From positions 1-64,000 of the forward strand of contig MU401506.1 of the NCBI GenBank assembly GCA_022579005.1: DNA of 64,000 bases, read 5' to 3'. A model generated the notes under the pieces. It did not search any database and was not told the origin of the DNA. It was given only the letters and a program-made list of their open reading frames with translations. This DNA is from Poronia punctata. Its lineage: Eukaryota; Ascomycota; Sordariomycetes; Xylariales; Xylariaceae. The first letter of the stretch is position 1, and each line of letters begins with the position of its first letter. A program made the position numbers and the translations under genes. Shown here in pieces: positions 36,688-48,256 of this stretch.

Positions 36688-39600
36688 TTCGGCAACGGTT
36701 ACTTCTATCTCCTCTGGCCCATTTATTGCTTCATATATATTACACCAGTGATCAGTAATAAAGAAGAGGAAAGGGGGAAAAGGAGGTGTGTTATATACTA
36801 GTAGTTGCCGAAGAAGTCTGTGGATTCTCTCTCCTATCCTATTTATCTAGGTTAGGGGGCTTGGATCACCTTTTATAAACCCCTTTACGATCTACATGTA
36901 AGTACACTGGCAAGGTTAGGTTAGGTTAGGTTAGGTAGTCAGTGTCCGGGTCAACCGCCTCCAGATGAGTATATGAGATAGGTAGGTACGGTTGGCGCAC
37001 TTCACAATGACGTTCTCTCGTTCTCTTAGCAAACGTGAGTTCCGGCAGTGTCGATATTCCTAGGTTAGCAAAAGTATATGAACAAAGTCCCTGTGAGTTA
37101 GAGTTAGGTACGTAGACTTAAGGTTAGAGCTAAAGATGATAGTATGGAACGATGTTTGAGTTTCGTTGGTCACAGGGATTTCAACTTAACCGCCTTCCCT
37201 AGACACTTAGAAATGAAAGCGAGATATTTATCCACATCACGTCGAAGGGGTAAGGAGGCCAGTCCTGTTCCAAGACATAGGCCGATAAGAATTACAGCTA
37301 GATAGCTGCTCAATGTCTTCAGTTTTTGGACTTGCCTCGACTCGACCACTTACACTAAAACGCAAAAATGTACTTGGTAACTGCTAGATATGCCCATTAT
37401 TATAACAAATCTTTCCACACTCCATTGATATATATCTCAGTTCTCGTCCTCGTCTTCCGTCTTTGACGGGTGCGTCAAGTTCCACAAGCAATGGCAGTAT
37501 CATGGCACTTGTAGTACTCGAGAGCGTCTCTGTGACGCTGCAAAGCTACTATGGGAATCGTGCAGCAAAAGGTTCGCATCTTGGAAAAGTCTGTGCTAAA
37601 ACCAGCTGACCATACCCGTCGCATATTTCCAGCTTGTTTTCACATGGGAACGCCCGAGGAACTTCGTGGTTAAGCTTATATATTTTACTCGCCTTTTTGG
37701 TCTGTACATCATAATACTTATCACCTCAAGCCCCTGTACAACAAAGGGGACCTAGATATTCCTTAGCAAGTGACCGCATATAGAAACAGGTAGACCTAAG
37801 CTTGAAAGACGCCGATATATTTTTCTCGTTGTGGATTCCGGAAGCGGTACGGGGACCGCCGGGGCGACCCCGACCTCGGAGGCGCTTACGCAGCCAGGCA
37901 ATGTATCACGCTCATACACCCAGGATGAGCTGATGCTCTTGGAGACTAGCGAGGTCTAAACGGAGAGTCCGGTAGCCAGCTGTTAATGACAGCCCCCTAC
38001 GTTTGAACCTTGGAGAGGTAGAACTGGACTCCGGTTGCACGTTTACTCGCGTTCCGCGTCGACATCCTAGATAACCGGGAAGATTGGGGATGAAATTGCG
38101 TCGCTAGACTTGTTCGCAAGCCTTCATAAATAGCCAAAGTTCTTTAACTATAGCGACTTCAAGAGATGCCCGACGGCTGACTTCAGGTAGCCCATGTTTC
38201 CAACCGCGTCCTGGCCTTCTAACCCGCTTACGGAACGTCCAGTGTGGATGAGGCTGATGCCAACAAACTCGACGCAGCAGACCACCTCACCAATCTGGAT
38301 GTTGGTGACGACGGGACAAGTGCTGCGGACGAGGACAAGATGATGTCGTGGCTTCAACTCATCTTTGAGAGGGCGGGAGCCGATCGCGAAACGTGGTGGG
38401 GGGTCCGGAAACTTTCTTGTCGCCGGAGTCGGCGCCGCTAGCCACTAACTTTGGATACAATCATCTCATAATGATAGCATGACCCGCAAGCGAGCATCAT
38501 GCTCCGCGATCCGGATATATCCGAAAGTCAAATTCGAGCCACGAACCCTGATTCTGACACGGGTAAGTTGCGGGAATGCACCTACAAAGTCAATCAGTAT
38601 TCGCACTAAGACGTCTCCGTCGGCCCGACCCTTTATGAAGGAAAACGAAAATGTGAGGCCGAGTCTTCCCAGTCGGAGGGACTTTTCAGTATCTGCCTGG
38701 AGGGAAAATTGTGTAGTTTATATTGTTAGAGCTGGACCTTATTGTCTACACTAAATATTACCTAATTACGCACATCTAGTTAAAGAAAAACCAGTCAATT
38801 AAATAACGTGATATGCCTTTGATGCGATGTTCGTGGTCGATGGTGACAGCTTGGCTACCGAGCGGGTCTACCAGTAGGTGTAGCCATCTCAAATCGACGG
38901 GTCGTAGGTCGGGTAGCGCGGAACCATGTACAGTAAAGTAACAATGAACGTGGCCGATGACGATTCGGCGCCCACAAAACGCCTGTTACTGGAATCCCCA
39001 ATAACAAATGGCTCTGGACCATACTAGGTAACCTAGGCAGCTGGTGCTAGGTAATAGTCTACGAATACTGCGTAGACCATCTTGCCGTGCCTACTTGTAG
39101 TTAACACAAGGTAAATGGTTGTCTTCGACCTTTTTGATGGGGTTCGATGCGTCAAGAGTTGGAAAGAAAGATGAGGGTAAGTGAGATAGACAATCCCTCA
39201 CAATGGCAACACATCGTGAGATGCTACATGTACACGTACATCACGTAGATGATAAGGGCTAAGGGATTGGCATACGCTACCCTGAGGAATTATTCTTGCC
39301 GGTCCCAAGAGAGGTGCTGGTATACAGCAAATGATGTTACATAGCAGAAGATAGAGTTGGGCCCAGACTTGATAACAAGGCCCTAGTTTGGAGGAGCTCA
39401 ATCTAGGGATGGCCACCGGTGTCGTCATGGGATCCACAATATAAGCATGGACCAATTGGGTGCTTCCATGAAACCTCCTCTAGCAGCTTCTTGACGTCCG
39501 CACTCTCACAATGGACCAGTATTGAGATATGTACCGAGTATACCTTTTTGTCAAATATTCTACATATTCGATTTCGCAGGTGGCTTTTGTGTCTTTGTTC

Positions 39601-40022
39601 CCTCTCCTCCTCATCTCTAACTACCTAATCGTAATTCACTGCTCTTGACCTCTGGCGCCCACGCGAACTCGATAACCGCGAAAGAGTCTGTTCGTCAGCC
39701 CAGCCGATCACAAAGAACAACCAGGGCTCCTGCTTGGACTGAGACATTTCCAGCCGCCTCCATCCCATCATACGAGCTTGGTGGCCCAACTTCGGGCTAG
39801 CCTAAGCAGCTGTTCGGTACGTACGTTTTGTTGACCTTGGGATAAGATATTTGATTTCCCGACCCGTTGGCTGTTTCATGATTTGTAACCATCGTCGGTG
39901 GCCATCGACGTGCCACGAGTATATATGCTGACGTTTTGTTCGTACTCACCTTAGCCTGTACTCCATCTGTACAGACTCCAACCCCATCCAAGAATACGAT
40001 ATACCCAAACACATTATCAACA
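36686..40022. other. Intergenic region with possible coding relics
   Basis: About 3.3 kb. It holds four GGTTA units at 36914-36933. Between about 37800 and 38760 are short coding-like stretches on both strands: a plus frame ending at about 37960 with YTQDELMLLETSEV, an acidic plus frame at 38244-38441, and an open minus stretch of about 80 codons near 38705-38462. None has a start, splice sites or a motif that gives a gene model. The end holds the promoter of the SUR7-type gene. Confidence 0.4.
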
Positions 40023-40847
40023 ATGGCGCGAACAAGTGAGTACCAGCTTGACGAAGCGGATGAGCATCCGGATGCTAACCGTCGCTTCTGGCGCCTAGAT
40101 GCAATCACCGCGCCACTTTCGCTCCTCTTTCTCGCCGGTTCGATCGTATTGCTGTTTTTCGTCATCCTATCCGGCGTAAAGCACACATCCCCGCTTCGAC
40201 AGACATACTTCCTATCCGCCGATACCTCTGGCATCTCCGGAGCCCGCGACGTGTCCCAATGGACATTCTTCCACATCTGCGGGCGCGACAACACCGACTG
40301 CGGTCGTGCATTCCCTGATCCTCCCGTGGGTTGGGCATGGTCCGGCAAGCCGACTGGTGACAACCTGCCCGAGCATCTCATCGGGTCGTACGGCGGTAAC
40401 ACGACGAGTTCCTACTACTTCTACATGTGGCGGTTCGGCTGGGTCTTCTATCTGATCGCGCTCTTCTTCACCGTCGTCGCCTTCTTCACCGGCTTCTTCG
40501 CATGCTGCGGACGTCTAGGCGCTGCTATTGCTGGTCTAACAACCTTCGTCGCCCTCTTCTTCCTCTCCATCGCCGCCTCCCTCATGACGGCCACATTCAT
40601 CAAGATGCGCGACCTCTTCCACTCCGCCGGCCGTGACGCTTCTATCGGAAAGTATGCTTTCGGCTTTACGTGGGGTGCCTGGGCCGCGCTTTTCATCGCC
40701 GCCGTTCTGTTCTGTACTGGCATCCGCGGTAGGAAGGACGATTATTCGCCTAGCACGAGCCGTTTCAACTGGGGTCGTAAGAGGAGCACCCGCAGCCGAC
40801 GGAGCTTCGACATGGGTAGCCGACGAGTCAAGGAAGACTACGCTTAG
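40023..40847 (+). CDS. SUR7/PalI-family integral membrane protein
   Basis: An intronless gene of 274 codons from the ATG at 40023, chosen over an in-frame start 29 codons upstream because the extra residues are not family-like. Four membrane segments are visible at about 31-51, 138-162, 165-192 and 212-234. The large loop after the first one (52-137) carries Trp80, Cys86 and Cys93, the claudin-like W...C...C arrangement of the SUR7 family. The C-terminal tail is rich in Arg and Ser (about 235-274) and cytoplasmic. SUR7 proteins mark eisosomes or cortical patches of the plasma membrane and affect cell-wall integrity and endocytosis; PalI-type relatives act in pH sensing. Which branch this belongs to is not clear. 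It is convergent with the MAPKK gene downstream. Confidence 0.85.
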   Translation: MARTSEYQLDEADEHPDANRRFWRLDAITAPLSLLFLAGSIVLLFFVILSGVKHTSPLRQTYFLSADTSGISGARDVSQWTFFHICGRDNTDCGRAFPDPPVGWAWSGKPTGDNLPEHLIGSYGGNTTSSYYFYMWRFGWVFYLIALFFTVVAFFTGFFACCGRLGAAIAGLTTFVALFFLSIAASLMTATFIKMRDLFHSAGRDASIGKYAFGFTWGAWAALFIAAVLFCTGIRGRKDDYSPSTSRFNWGRKRSTRSRRSFDMGSRRVKEDYA

Positions 40848-41923
40848 ATCGCAGGCCTCGAGCGGGCGGGCTCTTTGATCGCTACATGAGTCTGCTGTCA
40901 AGGGTCTCTTGATTGGTACCTCTACGCCCTTGCCTTCCTACTTCCCCCGTCCTATGGGCCAATATATTCAGCGGATGGTGGCCCCTCATAATGTTTGAGG
41001 ATTAATTGTGGGAAAGCCACCATAAATGATGTAATGATGATACTCGTAATGTTTTAATTTGGCAATTTCCAATGATACCCACAGACGGGTTAATTCAACA
41101 ACCTCGCTCGCTAGATAGTTTTGAATAATCAAGGTAAAGAAATTACCCCCCCAGTCATATTTATTGTCGTTGCTTACAAATGTGAGGGTTGTTTGCCTAC
41201 AAAATTTTATAGTGAACAATACGGAGTTACAATGCGTACAATGATTTTATATGACTTGACCAGTATATTGGCCGTTCAACAGCCAAGAACGTTTTGATAC
41301 CGACCATGCCTGCGTGACATGTTATCTGTTACCGGCCGGCACAACACTCTGCTTCCAGACAGCATCAACGATTTTTCACTTCCGTAGAAGAAGACAAGAC
41401 GTAAGTTGGATGTTGTACCTCAGTATATACTTAGGCAAGGGGCTATAAGAATAACTATCCTATCTTCACATTCCCATACGGCGCTTGGAAATACCCGGAA
41501 AATGCTTGGAACCCCGATGCCTGCTCTCTTTCTTTCTACCTGGAGGTGTGTCCCGTTGCAAATATCTATTTTACCGAATCCCGAAATACGTGTACAGGGA
41601 CCGTCCGTTCAATGTGGGCAAAAAAGGAAACATCAAGACAAGTCCGTGTTCTCTGGAAAGAAGGCGGAAAAACTGGACGCGCCACTCGACAAGATCCGAG
41701 GCGTCCGTCCCCCCGGGGGAAAAAAGCCAAGGTGGATGAAAACCAAAAAAGAAAAGCATCGTTGCGCCATGCAATGCAAGGAATAAAGGCGGTACCTAGC
41801 TGGAAATAACCAGGGAACCAGCTCGTGTTGCACGCTGCGATGCATGCGCGCCGTGTCGCTAGGACTTGCCCCTCACCCCGAACGAAGAATCCATGCCGAG
41901 GAGTGGGCAACATCGTGTCAGAT
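40848..41923. other. Convergent intergenic region
   Basis: About 1.1 kb between the 3' ends of the SUR7-type gene and the MAPKK gene. It should contain both terminators. The open frames seen here (41406-41786 plus and 41566-42021 minus) overlap each other and run into the MAPKK exon in the wrong frame. I see no gene. Confidence 0.6.
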
Positions 41924-43964
41924 CTAGCGTGCAACGTTGGGACTGGCCATGGGGCTGGCCATGGCATCCAGCGGGGCGGCGTGGAGGGCTGGTTTCCCGG
42001 CTGCCTCGCCGTATTCTCCACTTTCCTTCTTCCGTAATACTTCCTTTACCCACGCTGCCACTTCGGGGTCCTCGGTACTTGAATGGCTTATGTCGACATG
42101 ATCAGCGACATCGGCGACAGCTTCGGAGCTGGCGTCATTCTCGCAGCCTTCTTCCTCTTCTTCGGTGATGGTTTCCGGCTTTGATAAGTCCTTGAGCCAT
42201 TCAGATGCCAGCAGAGCTTGGTAGTTTGGTCTCATCTTGGCGTTTTTGTGCAAACACGCGTTCACAAACGTACGTGCTGTTCGGGAATAGGTTTCCGGAA
42301 GGTCTGGTGGCTCGCCGTCGACAATGGCCTGCACTACGTGTTAACAAGGTATACTGAAGAGATCTGGATAAGAAAAATGCCAGAGTATCGTTACTTACGC
42401 TTAGCTGACTGAAGATTGTCGACGAAACATCCGGTGGGTATGGGTATTTACCCATGCCGCACTCGATGATCGTCAGCCCTAAGCTCCAGATATCGCTCTG
42501 CACACTGTACGTCCCGTCCGAGGCGCCTGACTGCATGAAAGATCCACCAGAAATGCGTTCAGGGGCCATGTAACTTTGACACCCGATGTTGGTTTTGGCG
42601 ATGCTGGCAACGAGGTTACCGCTCACGCCAAAGTCACAGATCTTGACTTGACCTTTGGTATTAATAAGGATATTTGTAGGCTTCACATCACGGTGTATAA
42701 TGTTGTGCTTGTCTTTTAATTCCTTCAGTCCCATGATCGTGCTGTACGTAATCTTGCGGAGAATCTCCTCGGGGATGCCACCGGAGTAAAGCTTGTCGAT
42801 GGAGCCACCGTCCATGTACTCAATGCACATGTAAACGGCACTCTCCTGGAAGAAAGCTCCGTAGAAATCGATGACGTATGGCGATGCACATTCGTGCAAA
42901 ATCACTAGCTCTTTGATGATTGTCTTCAGCTTAGATTCGTCAAGCTCCAGCCGCATTTCCTTCATAGCCATGATTATGCCAGTATTGCTGCCAGATTTTA
43001 TGTCCGCGTGTGCTTCGATCTTATCGATACTACCGCTGCGGTGTCTAGCAAAAGCAGCCACCTTTGCGTCGGCCAACCCAGGCCCAAATCGTGGTGCTCG
43101 GGGTTTCGTATGCCGAACCTTGTAGACAGTGCCATAGTTGCCCTTTCCTAATTCGTCCAGCTTCTCGACTTCGTCAAGTGATATCCGGAAGACTGACCCA
43201 TCATGAAAATCCACCCCTTTGTTTGTGATGACGGCCTTGCCCTTGAAGGTCAGATATCCTCTTTCCGTATCGATATACTCCTGAAATTGCTTCATCTGTG
43301 ACATGTGTTCATTGCCGTTCGAGGAGTTTTGTCCACCAGTTGCCGGTGATGCAGGCGACGGGCTGCCGTTGATATCCCCAAGCTTAAGTCCAAAGCGCCT
43401 TTTGTTAGCTAGACCGCCGGCACCTGACCCAGCAGTGTTGATGGCGGGTGCCGAACGGGGGAAAGACGGAGCATTCGGGCGATGTAGGCCACCGGGTGCG
43501 CCCATATTTCTAGGCATCCCTCCCATGACCGGGCCAGTCGGAGACGCGGCCGCGGGCGTTGTATTAGCTGAGGAGACTTGGGTCCCCAATGGCGAGCTGC
43601 CTTGTCGTGAGAGATGGAAAGCTCTCATTTTGGCACTCAAGTCTTCAGGTAAACGAGCACTTGACGAGTGAACCGCACCAGCGGGGCGCCTCGCGCTTGT
43701 AAGAACCCCCAATGGAGACGAAGAAGCCGACATTGGGTGATTAGGGTTCTGTGGGTCGGATATTGAGCGAAGCGAGGGCATCATCCTTTTCGGGGGTTCA
43801 GCTACTAGCTCATCGGGCGTGTCGAGAGGGGTACTGGCTTCCGAGGAATCAAATGAATCAAACGATGAAGGGCTACCTAAAGGTTGCTCAGACCCGAGCT
43901 CGTCTGGTGTGTCGGGTACGGTGGAGGCATTAGGCTCTCTGCCTAGTGTTCCTTCACCGGACAT
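41924..43964 (-). CDS. MAP kinase kinase of the Pbs2/OS-5 (osmostress) type
   Basis: Two exons read on the minus strand, 43964-42399 and 42328-41924, give 656 residues. The 70-bp intron (GTAAGT ... TGCAG) is in phase 0 between SQLS and AIVDGEPP. Residues 1-260 are low-complexity regulatory sequence. The kinase domain starts at about 268 with GKGNYGTV (273-280). An insertion of about 45 residues precedes the ATP lysine Lys335 (MAMKEM). HRD is at 424-426 and DFG at 444-446. The activation loop SGNLVASIAKTNIGCQSYMAPER gives Ser454 and Thr458 as the expected phosphosites; this loop points to Pbs2 rather than Ste7 or Mkk1. The length matches yeast Pbs2 (668). Pbs2-type kinases activate the Hog1 MAPK in response to osmotic stress and fungicides acting on the pathway. 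The ATG at 43964 was chosen over the longer frame because the upstream residues are not conserved-looking. Confidence 0.93.
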
Positions 43965-46900
43965 GGTGGGATTCGGTAGCCGGAGACGGCGATGTGGACG
44001 AGGGGTAACCGTACTTGTCTTGTGTCGTTTACGCGCGCATCCCTTTAGACACGGCGTCTCTGGACAGTATGGGGGTCTCGGGGGGATAACTGGCGGCCAG
44101 ATGGAAGCAATCAAACGAAAGCGTGGGAAATAATGAAGGTGAGGTTTTCGGAGGGCGTATCGTCAACGGTGGCTCGTGATAGCAGAATGACAGCTGGTAT
44201 TCGTGGTGGGTGCCCCACGTCACAAGTATAATGGCACCTTTAAAATTGCGGTAAAAAGACGAATTGCCACGCTGGGGACCAATAAATTGTTGTAGTCGAT
44301 GTCCCTGACTTGCGAGCTTCCAGTAACTGCGTCGTACTACCTAGGAGTAAAGACATCGTTAGCAAAAACGGTTGGTCTAAGCTACTAGATACACTATGGG
44401 CATTGAAACAAGTGGCTAGCTGGGTAGAGTGAACCAGCGTATCGTGTACCGTACGGAGAAATGATATATTTGAAGATGCTGACGCAACCTTCTAGTTTAA
44501 CCTGACCAGGGGGACAGGCAACGATTGATCAACTCCTAGGTGTGGGCGACGATCTGATCTCCGCTCCTGGCCGATAGCTTTGGCGGGATATATGAAAAGT
44601 ACAATACAGGCGGGAGAGTAAAGGCAACGAAGGCAGCCGTTGGGGATGGTTCTAATGGTCCCAGGGCAGAACTGCAAAGCAAAAGATGGTAGCGATTTGA
44701 TTTTAATGGGGAGGATTAGTCAAGCCCTGGTTGTGTGTCTTATAGCGCCCTCAAGTCTGGCAACTTGCGCGATTCATACGGGATTCAGTGAGAGGAACTG
44801 GCAAGCCGTGAGGGCGGTAGTGAGTCAATCAGCTGCGGCAGATCGGATTTTGCACTACCTGTCGATTGTTGCACGCGACGCCAGTAGGTGATGGATATCG
44901 TAGGTATGAAATCAATAATCTCGTAGGTATGAAGAGTAATCGAGGTTGTGTTGGATCGAAACAGAAGAGAGGAGGGGTGGGAAAAATTGGGGACAATAGT
45001 TCTAGTTTCCTTGGACTGCTAATGGGGAACTGGAAATATAAGAGCGACAATTGCCCCGCGCAAGAACAGCGGACTGCATATACTAGCAACTTACACGTAC
45101 ATATATGTATGGTTCGGCCTTAATCCGTTCACGTGGTAAATCCTATGGCAAGTTGAGGATAATTACTGAATTGTTTTTCTTTTACTTTTTTTCTTGGTAT
45201 TTGGTTTCATTGATACCTAACCTCAGGAGCAAAATAATTATTCCCCAATGGCCCCATAGACACTACCTTGATTGGCATCACCGCCACATGATCAAGGCAC
45301 ATATGCACTGTACTCTATACTTCCCCAGCGGCCCTATCATTGTGAGTCTGGTGGTACCCATAACTAAAGTAGCCGTACCTTGCTGTCCTACAGTGCCCAA
45401 GATATCACTGGATAAGGTCTTGACTCTTGGAACTTTGAAACGGACACCCTTGCATCTTTACGATGTCCTAGATATAGATAATTATTTTGCCTACTCGTAC
45501 ATTTTACAAGGACTTCCTTAAGCTTTACTGATTTTATTTTGGACTAGATAATGCAAAGTACCTGTTGTGAATATTATTCCCAAATCTCTACCCTTTTACT
45601 AGTAGCTTTGCATTACGAGCATGTGCGTCCACAAGGGCATAGCGGTTTATTTATACAAACCCCCTAAATTGTACACGTACTGCCTTAGTTTCGACCGCAA
45701 GCAAAAAGTGTGACAGGGTAGACATGCGCGGTATGATGCGTAGATACCTAGTTTGGATGGTTAATGTACACGTAAAGGCACCCGAATATATGGCTCAGTA
45801 GGTAATCAACACCTGGCTAGGTTAGTGCATAGCAGAACGCCTCTATTCTTATTTCAACATCCAGACTTTTGACAGGAAGATCAGGACATACTGTGGCTGA
45901 GAGTAGAGCGTCATGTACTCAAAAAGCCACATGACATTGACTAAAGTAGGTAGGTTAGGGAGTCTCCTGTGACAGGCAGACTGGCAAATCACGGACATGA
46001 TCGTAAAGTATGGTCGATGGTAAGTTGTCTGTTTGAAGAATAACAGATACGTCATCACTTTGGCTGATCATCCCTTTAATTGGGCTAAGTGGGGCATAGT
46101 ACATTACATGTTTAATGCCTCGGTACCTTACCGTACTGTAGACTACAGAATACCTACATAGGTCCAGCTGCTTGCTGCAGTTCTCAACCAAACATTACGA
46201 TGTTGATGCGATCTACAAGTCAGGTATTCAATACAAAACTCCATCAAACCCTAAGAGATACGTGTACACGTACATGTAAGTTATTACACTGCCGGACTGC
46301 TTCTCCCTTGAAGATGGTAAAAGTCGGGGAAGGTTGAGAAGTAGGTATTTCCTGATACCTGCTTACTACACCTTCTTCCCACTAAAACATGCCAGCATGG
46401 TTACGTCATATCAGAACCTAATAGCTTTTAACAAAAGCGCGATAACACATCCTCTATAGCCCCTTATGGCTTGTAAGTTTAGTCATTGCCGTGATAAAAT
46501 CCGCTCCTCGATCACGGAACAATGTAGGTAATATGCACCCATTAGTTTGCCGGAGTTTTAAGTTTAGGTACTGCGTATGTATAGGAAGGCATCAGGGCTA
46601 CTGTACAGTCGAATACCAAAGTTTGCTAGTTAAACGGACGCTTTGTTCCGATCGTTTGAGGTTTCGGTTTAACAGTATCTAATTGTAGGAGAAGATCATG
46701 CCACAACACGCGAGGGTATGTACGAGTACGTAGAGGTAGACTTGTACGAGTAGGATTAGACATGCCCATCTTACGTGTATGAAACGGAGTATCTATTTAT
46801 TATTACCTGTGGGTATACCTCGAGGTACATCTACGGCTGTATAGGCTATGTACGTAGAAAATGCTAAGAAAATGTGTTATCATAGCATCCATTCAAGGAT

Positions 46901-47189
46901 TGAACGGTAATAGATCTTTGCAATAGTTTTTGCAAAGATCGTAAGTTAAAAGCAAACCAACTGTTCTTTTTATCTGCAACGCAATGGGAGTCTGTCAGTC
47001 TGTATATCATCGTATTAAGTAAAGCAAGGTGTGCTGTCATTTTAACCCTGATAGAGATAACATGACGCCTTACCTATAAATGTTCCGACCTAGACAGCTG
47101 CCAGATTACCTACTTTACCCTTTTCCATGCGTACGACCTTGTGCCTGCTAGGTACCTAAGGTAGTCTACATACCTGACCTACGTATGTA
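43965..47189. other. Intergenic region, no gene found
   Basis: The first part (about 43965-44500) is the likely promoter of the MAPKK gene. The rest has short frames only (138 codons at most, at 45105-45521, low in protein-like composition). CTACC/TACGAG motifs are common. It ends at the TA target site of the MITE. Confidence 0.55.
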
Positions 47190-47642
47190 CCATAGCGGGA
47201 AAATGTGTTTTCAGAGAACGGTTCTATTTGAAAAGAAGCGTTGTCCTAAAAAGAAGCGTTGCTGAAAACATGCGTTGCTAACCAAAAGCGACCAAAAGAG
47301 GCTTAGTTCAAAGGCACCTGGGCTGTACTATATAAGGCGCAAAATGGAAAGGTATTTCAATTGGTCTGGTAGAGTGGTTTGATCACCCACTCCGTCAGAG
47401 GCTTCGCAGGTTCGACCCCCCGCGGAGCCTCTGGCGGAGTGGGCCAGACCTTTTGAATTTTTTTGCGCTTTGGACCCACCCTTAAAATTTGGACCAATCA
47501 GGTGCTAGAACGTCGGCAACGCTTCTTTTTTGGCAACGCTTCTAGCCAAAAGAACGCTTCTCTCTGAAGCTAGGATTCTTATACAGGGCAACGCTTCTTT
47601 TTAAAAAGAACGATTCTCCGCAGCCATATTTTCCCAGTACGG
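47190..47642. mobile_element. 453-bp palindromic MITE-like element with TA duplication
   Basis: The ends form terminal inverted repeats. The first 58 bases match the reverse complement of the last 58 at 45 positions without a gap (ends CC-A/G-TA, then GGGAAAAT). A TA lies on both sides (47188-47189 and 47643-47644), as expected for Tc1/mariner-type insertion. The arms continue to pair inward, with repeated GAAGCGTTG units in the left arm and their complement in the right arm. There is no coding capacity. Unlike the AT-rich blocks it is not RIP-degraded, perhaps because it is short or single. I cannot tell which transposase family mobilised it. The nearest AT-rich element begins 181 bp to the right. 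Confidence 0.8.
47363..47450 (+). other. tRNA-like stable hairpin at the centre of the MITE
   Basis: The sequence can fold into an almost complete rod. An outer 7-bp stem pairs 47363-47369 with 47444-47450. An inner 18-bp stem pairs 47386-47403 with 47426-47443 (17 Watson-Crick pairs and one G-T). The 16 bases at 47370-47385 bulge out on one side. The loop holds GGTTCGACCCC (47409-47419), which matches a pol III B box, and TGGTAGAGTGG (47367-47377) is similar to an A box. The geometry is not that of a normal tRNA: there is no anticodon arm of standard size. It could be a tRNA-derived SINE fragment captured by the element, or a chance likeness. Confidence 0.55.
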
Positions 47643-48078
47643 TAGTTAGCGAAACCAATATATGATCACATTATCTTCACTGTTTTAGTAGTACAGAACG
47701 CGGCGACAGCGGCCCATATCGCAAACTTGTGGAATGAAACCGGTACTCAAGATTCCACATGGTGTAACCGTTAGCTTACCTACATATCTAACGTATAGTC
47801 GGTGCCTATTAATTCCGAGCACGCCCTATATTGCCACATTTTACCAACAGGACATGTTATTTTCAATAACGCGTATTATACTTAATTTAATAGCAAAAAA
47901 GATTTTAAATAGTATATAATGTATTTTATTAACTAAAGATTTATATAGTATAGCTTAGTATTTTATATATTACTTATAAGCTATAATAAAGGCTATAATA
48001 TAGCATAGTATAAAGTTAATAAAATAATTTAATATATTGTTTTAATAGCTTTTTATTACTTAACTATTGCGTATATAA

Positions 48079-48256
48079 TGTGATAATAAAGGTATAAGAT
48101 ACCTTTATTAGACCTATATAAAGAATACGTCCTACCTTTATATTAAATAGGATTTCTTTTCTTTTTAGATATTAGTTTATGTTAACTATAATATTTAATA
48201 TACTTAATGTTATACTTAACTGTTTTTTCCCTATATTTTTCCTTTTTACTATAATA
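48079..48256 (+). repeat. Left LTR of element 1 (178 bp)
   Basis: Starts TGTGATAATAAAGG and ends ACTATAATA, where the terminal CA has become TA. Ungapped against the right LTR it differs at 23 of 178 positions. All 23 are C/T or G/A transitions. Confidence 0.9.

Noticed and set aside
36914..36933. GGTTA x4, and CCTAA x3 near 15997, as interstitial telomere
   Set aside because: The fungal telomere unit is TTAGGG. These are pentamers with a handful of copies and resemble the general TAGGT motifs of the intergenic DNA.
37800..38760. A gene on either strand in this interval
   Set aside because: Short coding-like pieces occur on both strands, but no start, splice sites or domain link them into a model.
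41566..42021. 151-codon minus frame
   Set aside because: It overlaps the last MAPKK exon in another frame and has no domain features.
45105..45521. 138-codon plus frame
   Set aside because: Irregular composition, no domain and no splice or start context; likely chance.
47363..47450. A functional tRNA gene
   Set aside because: B-box and A-box likeness is present, but there is no normal cloverleaf or anticodon arm; the pairing forms one long rod instead.
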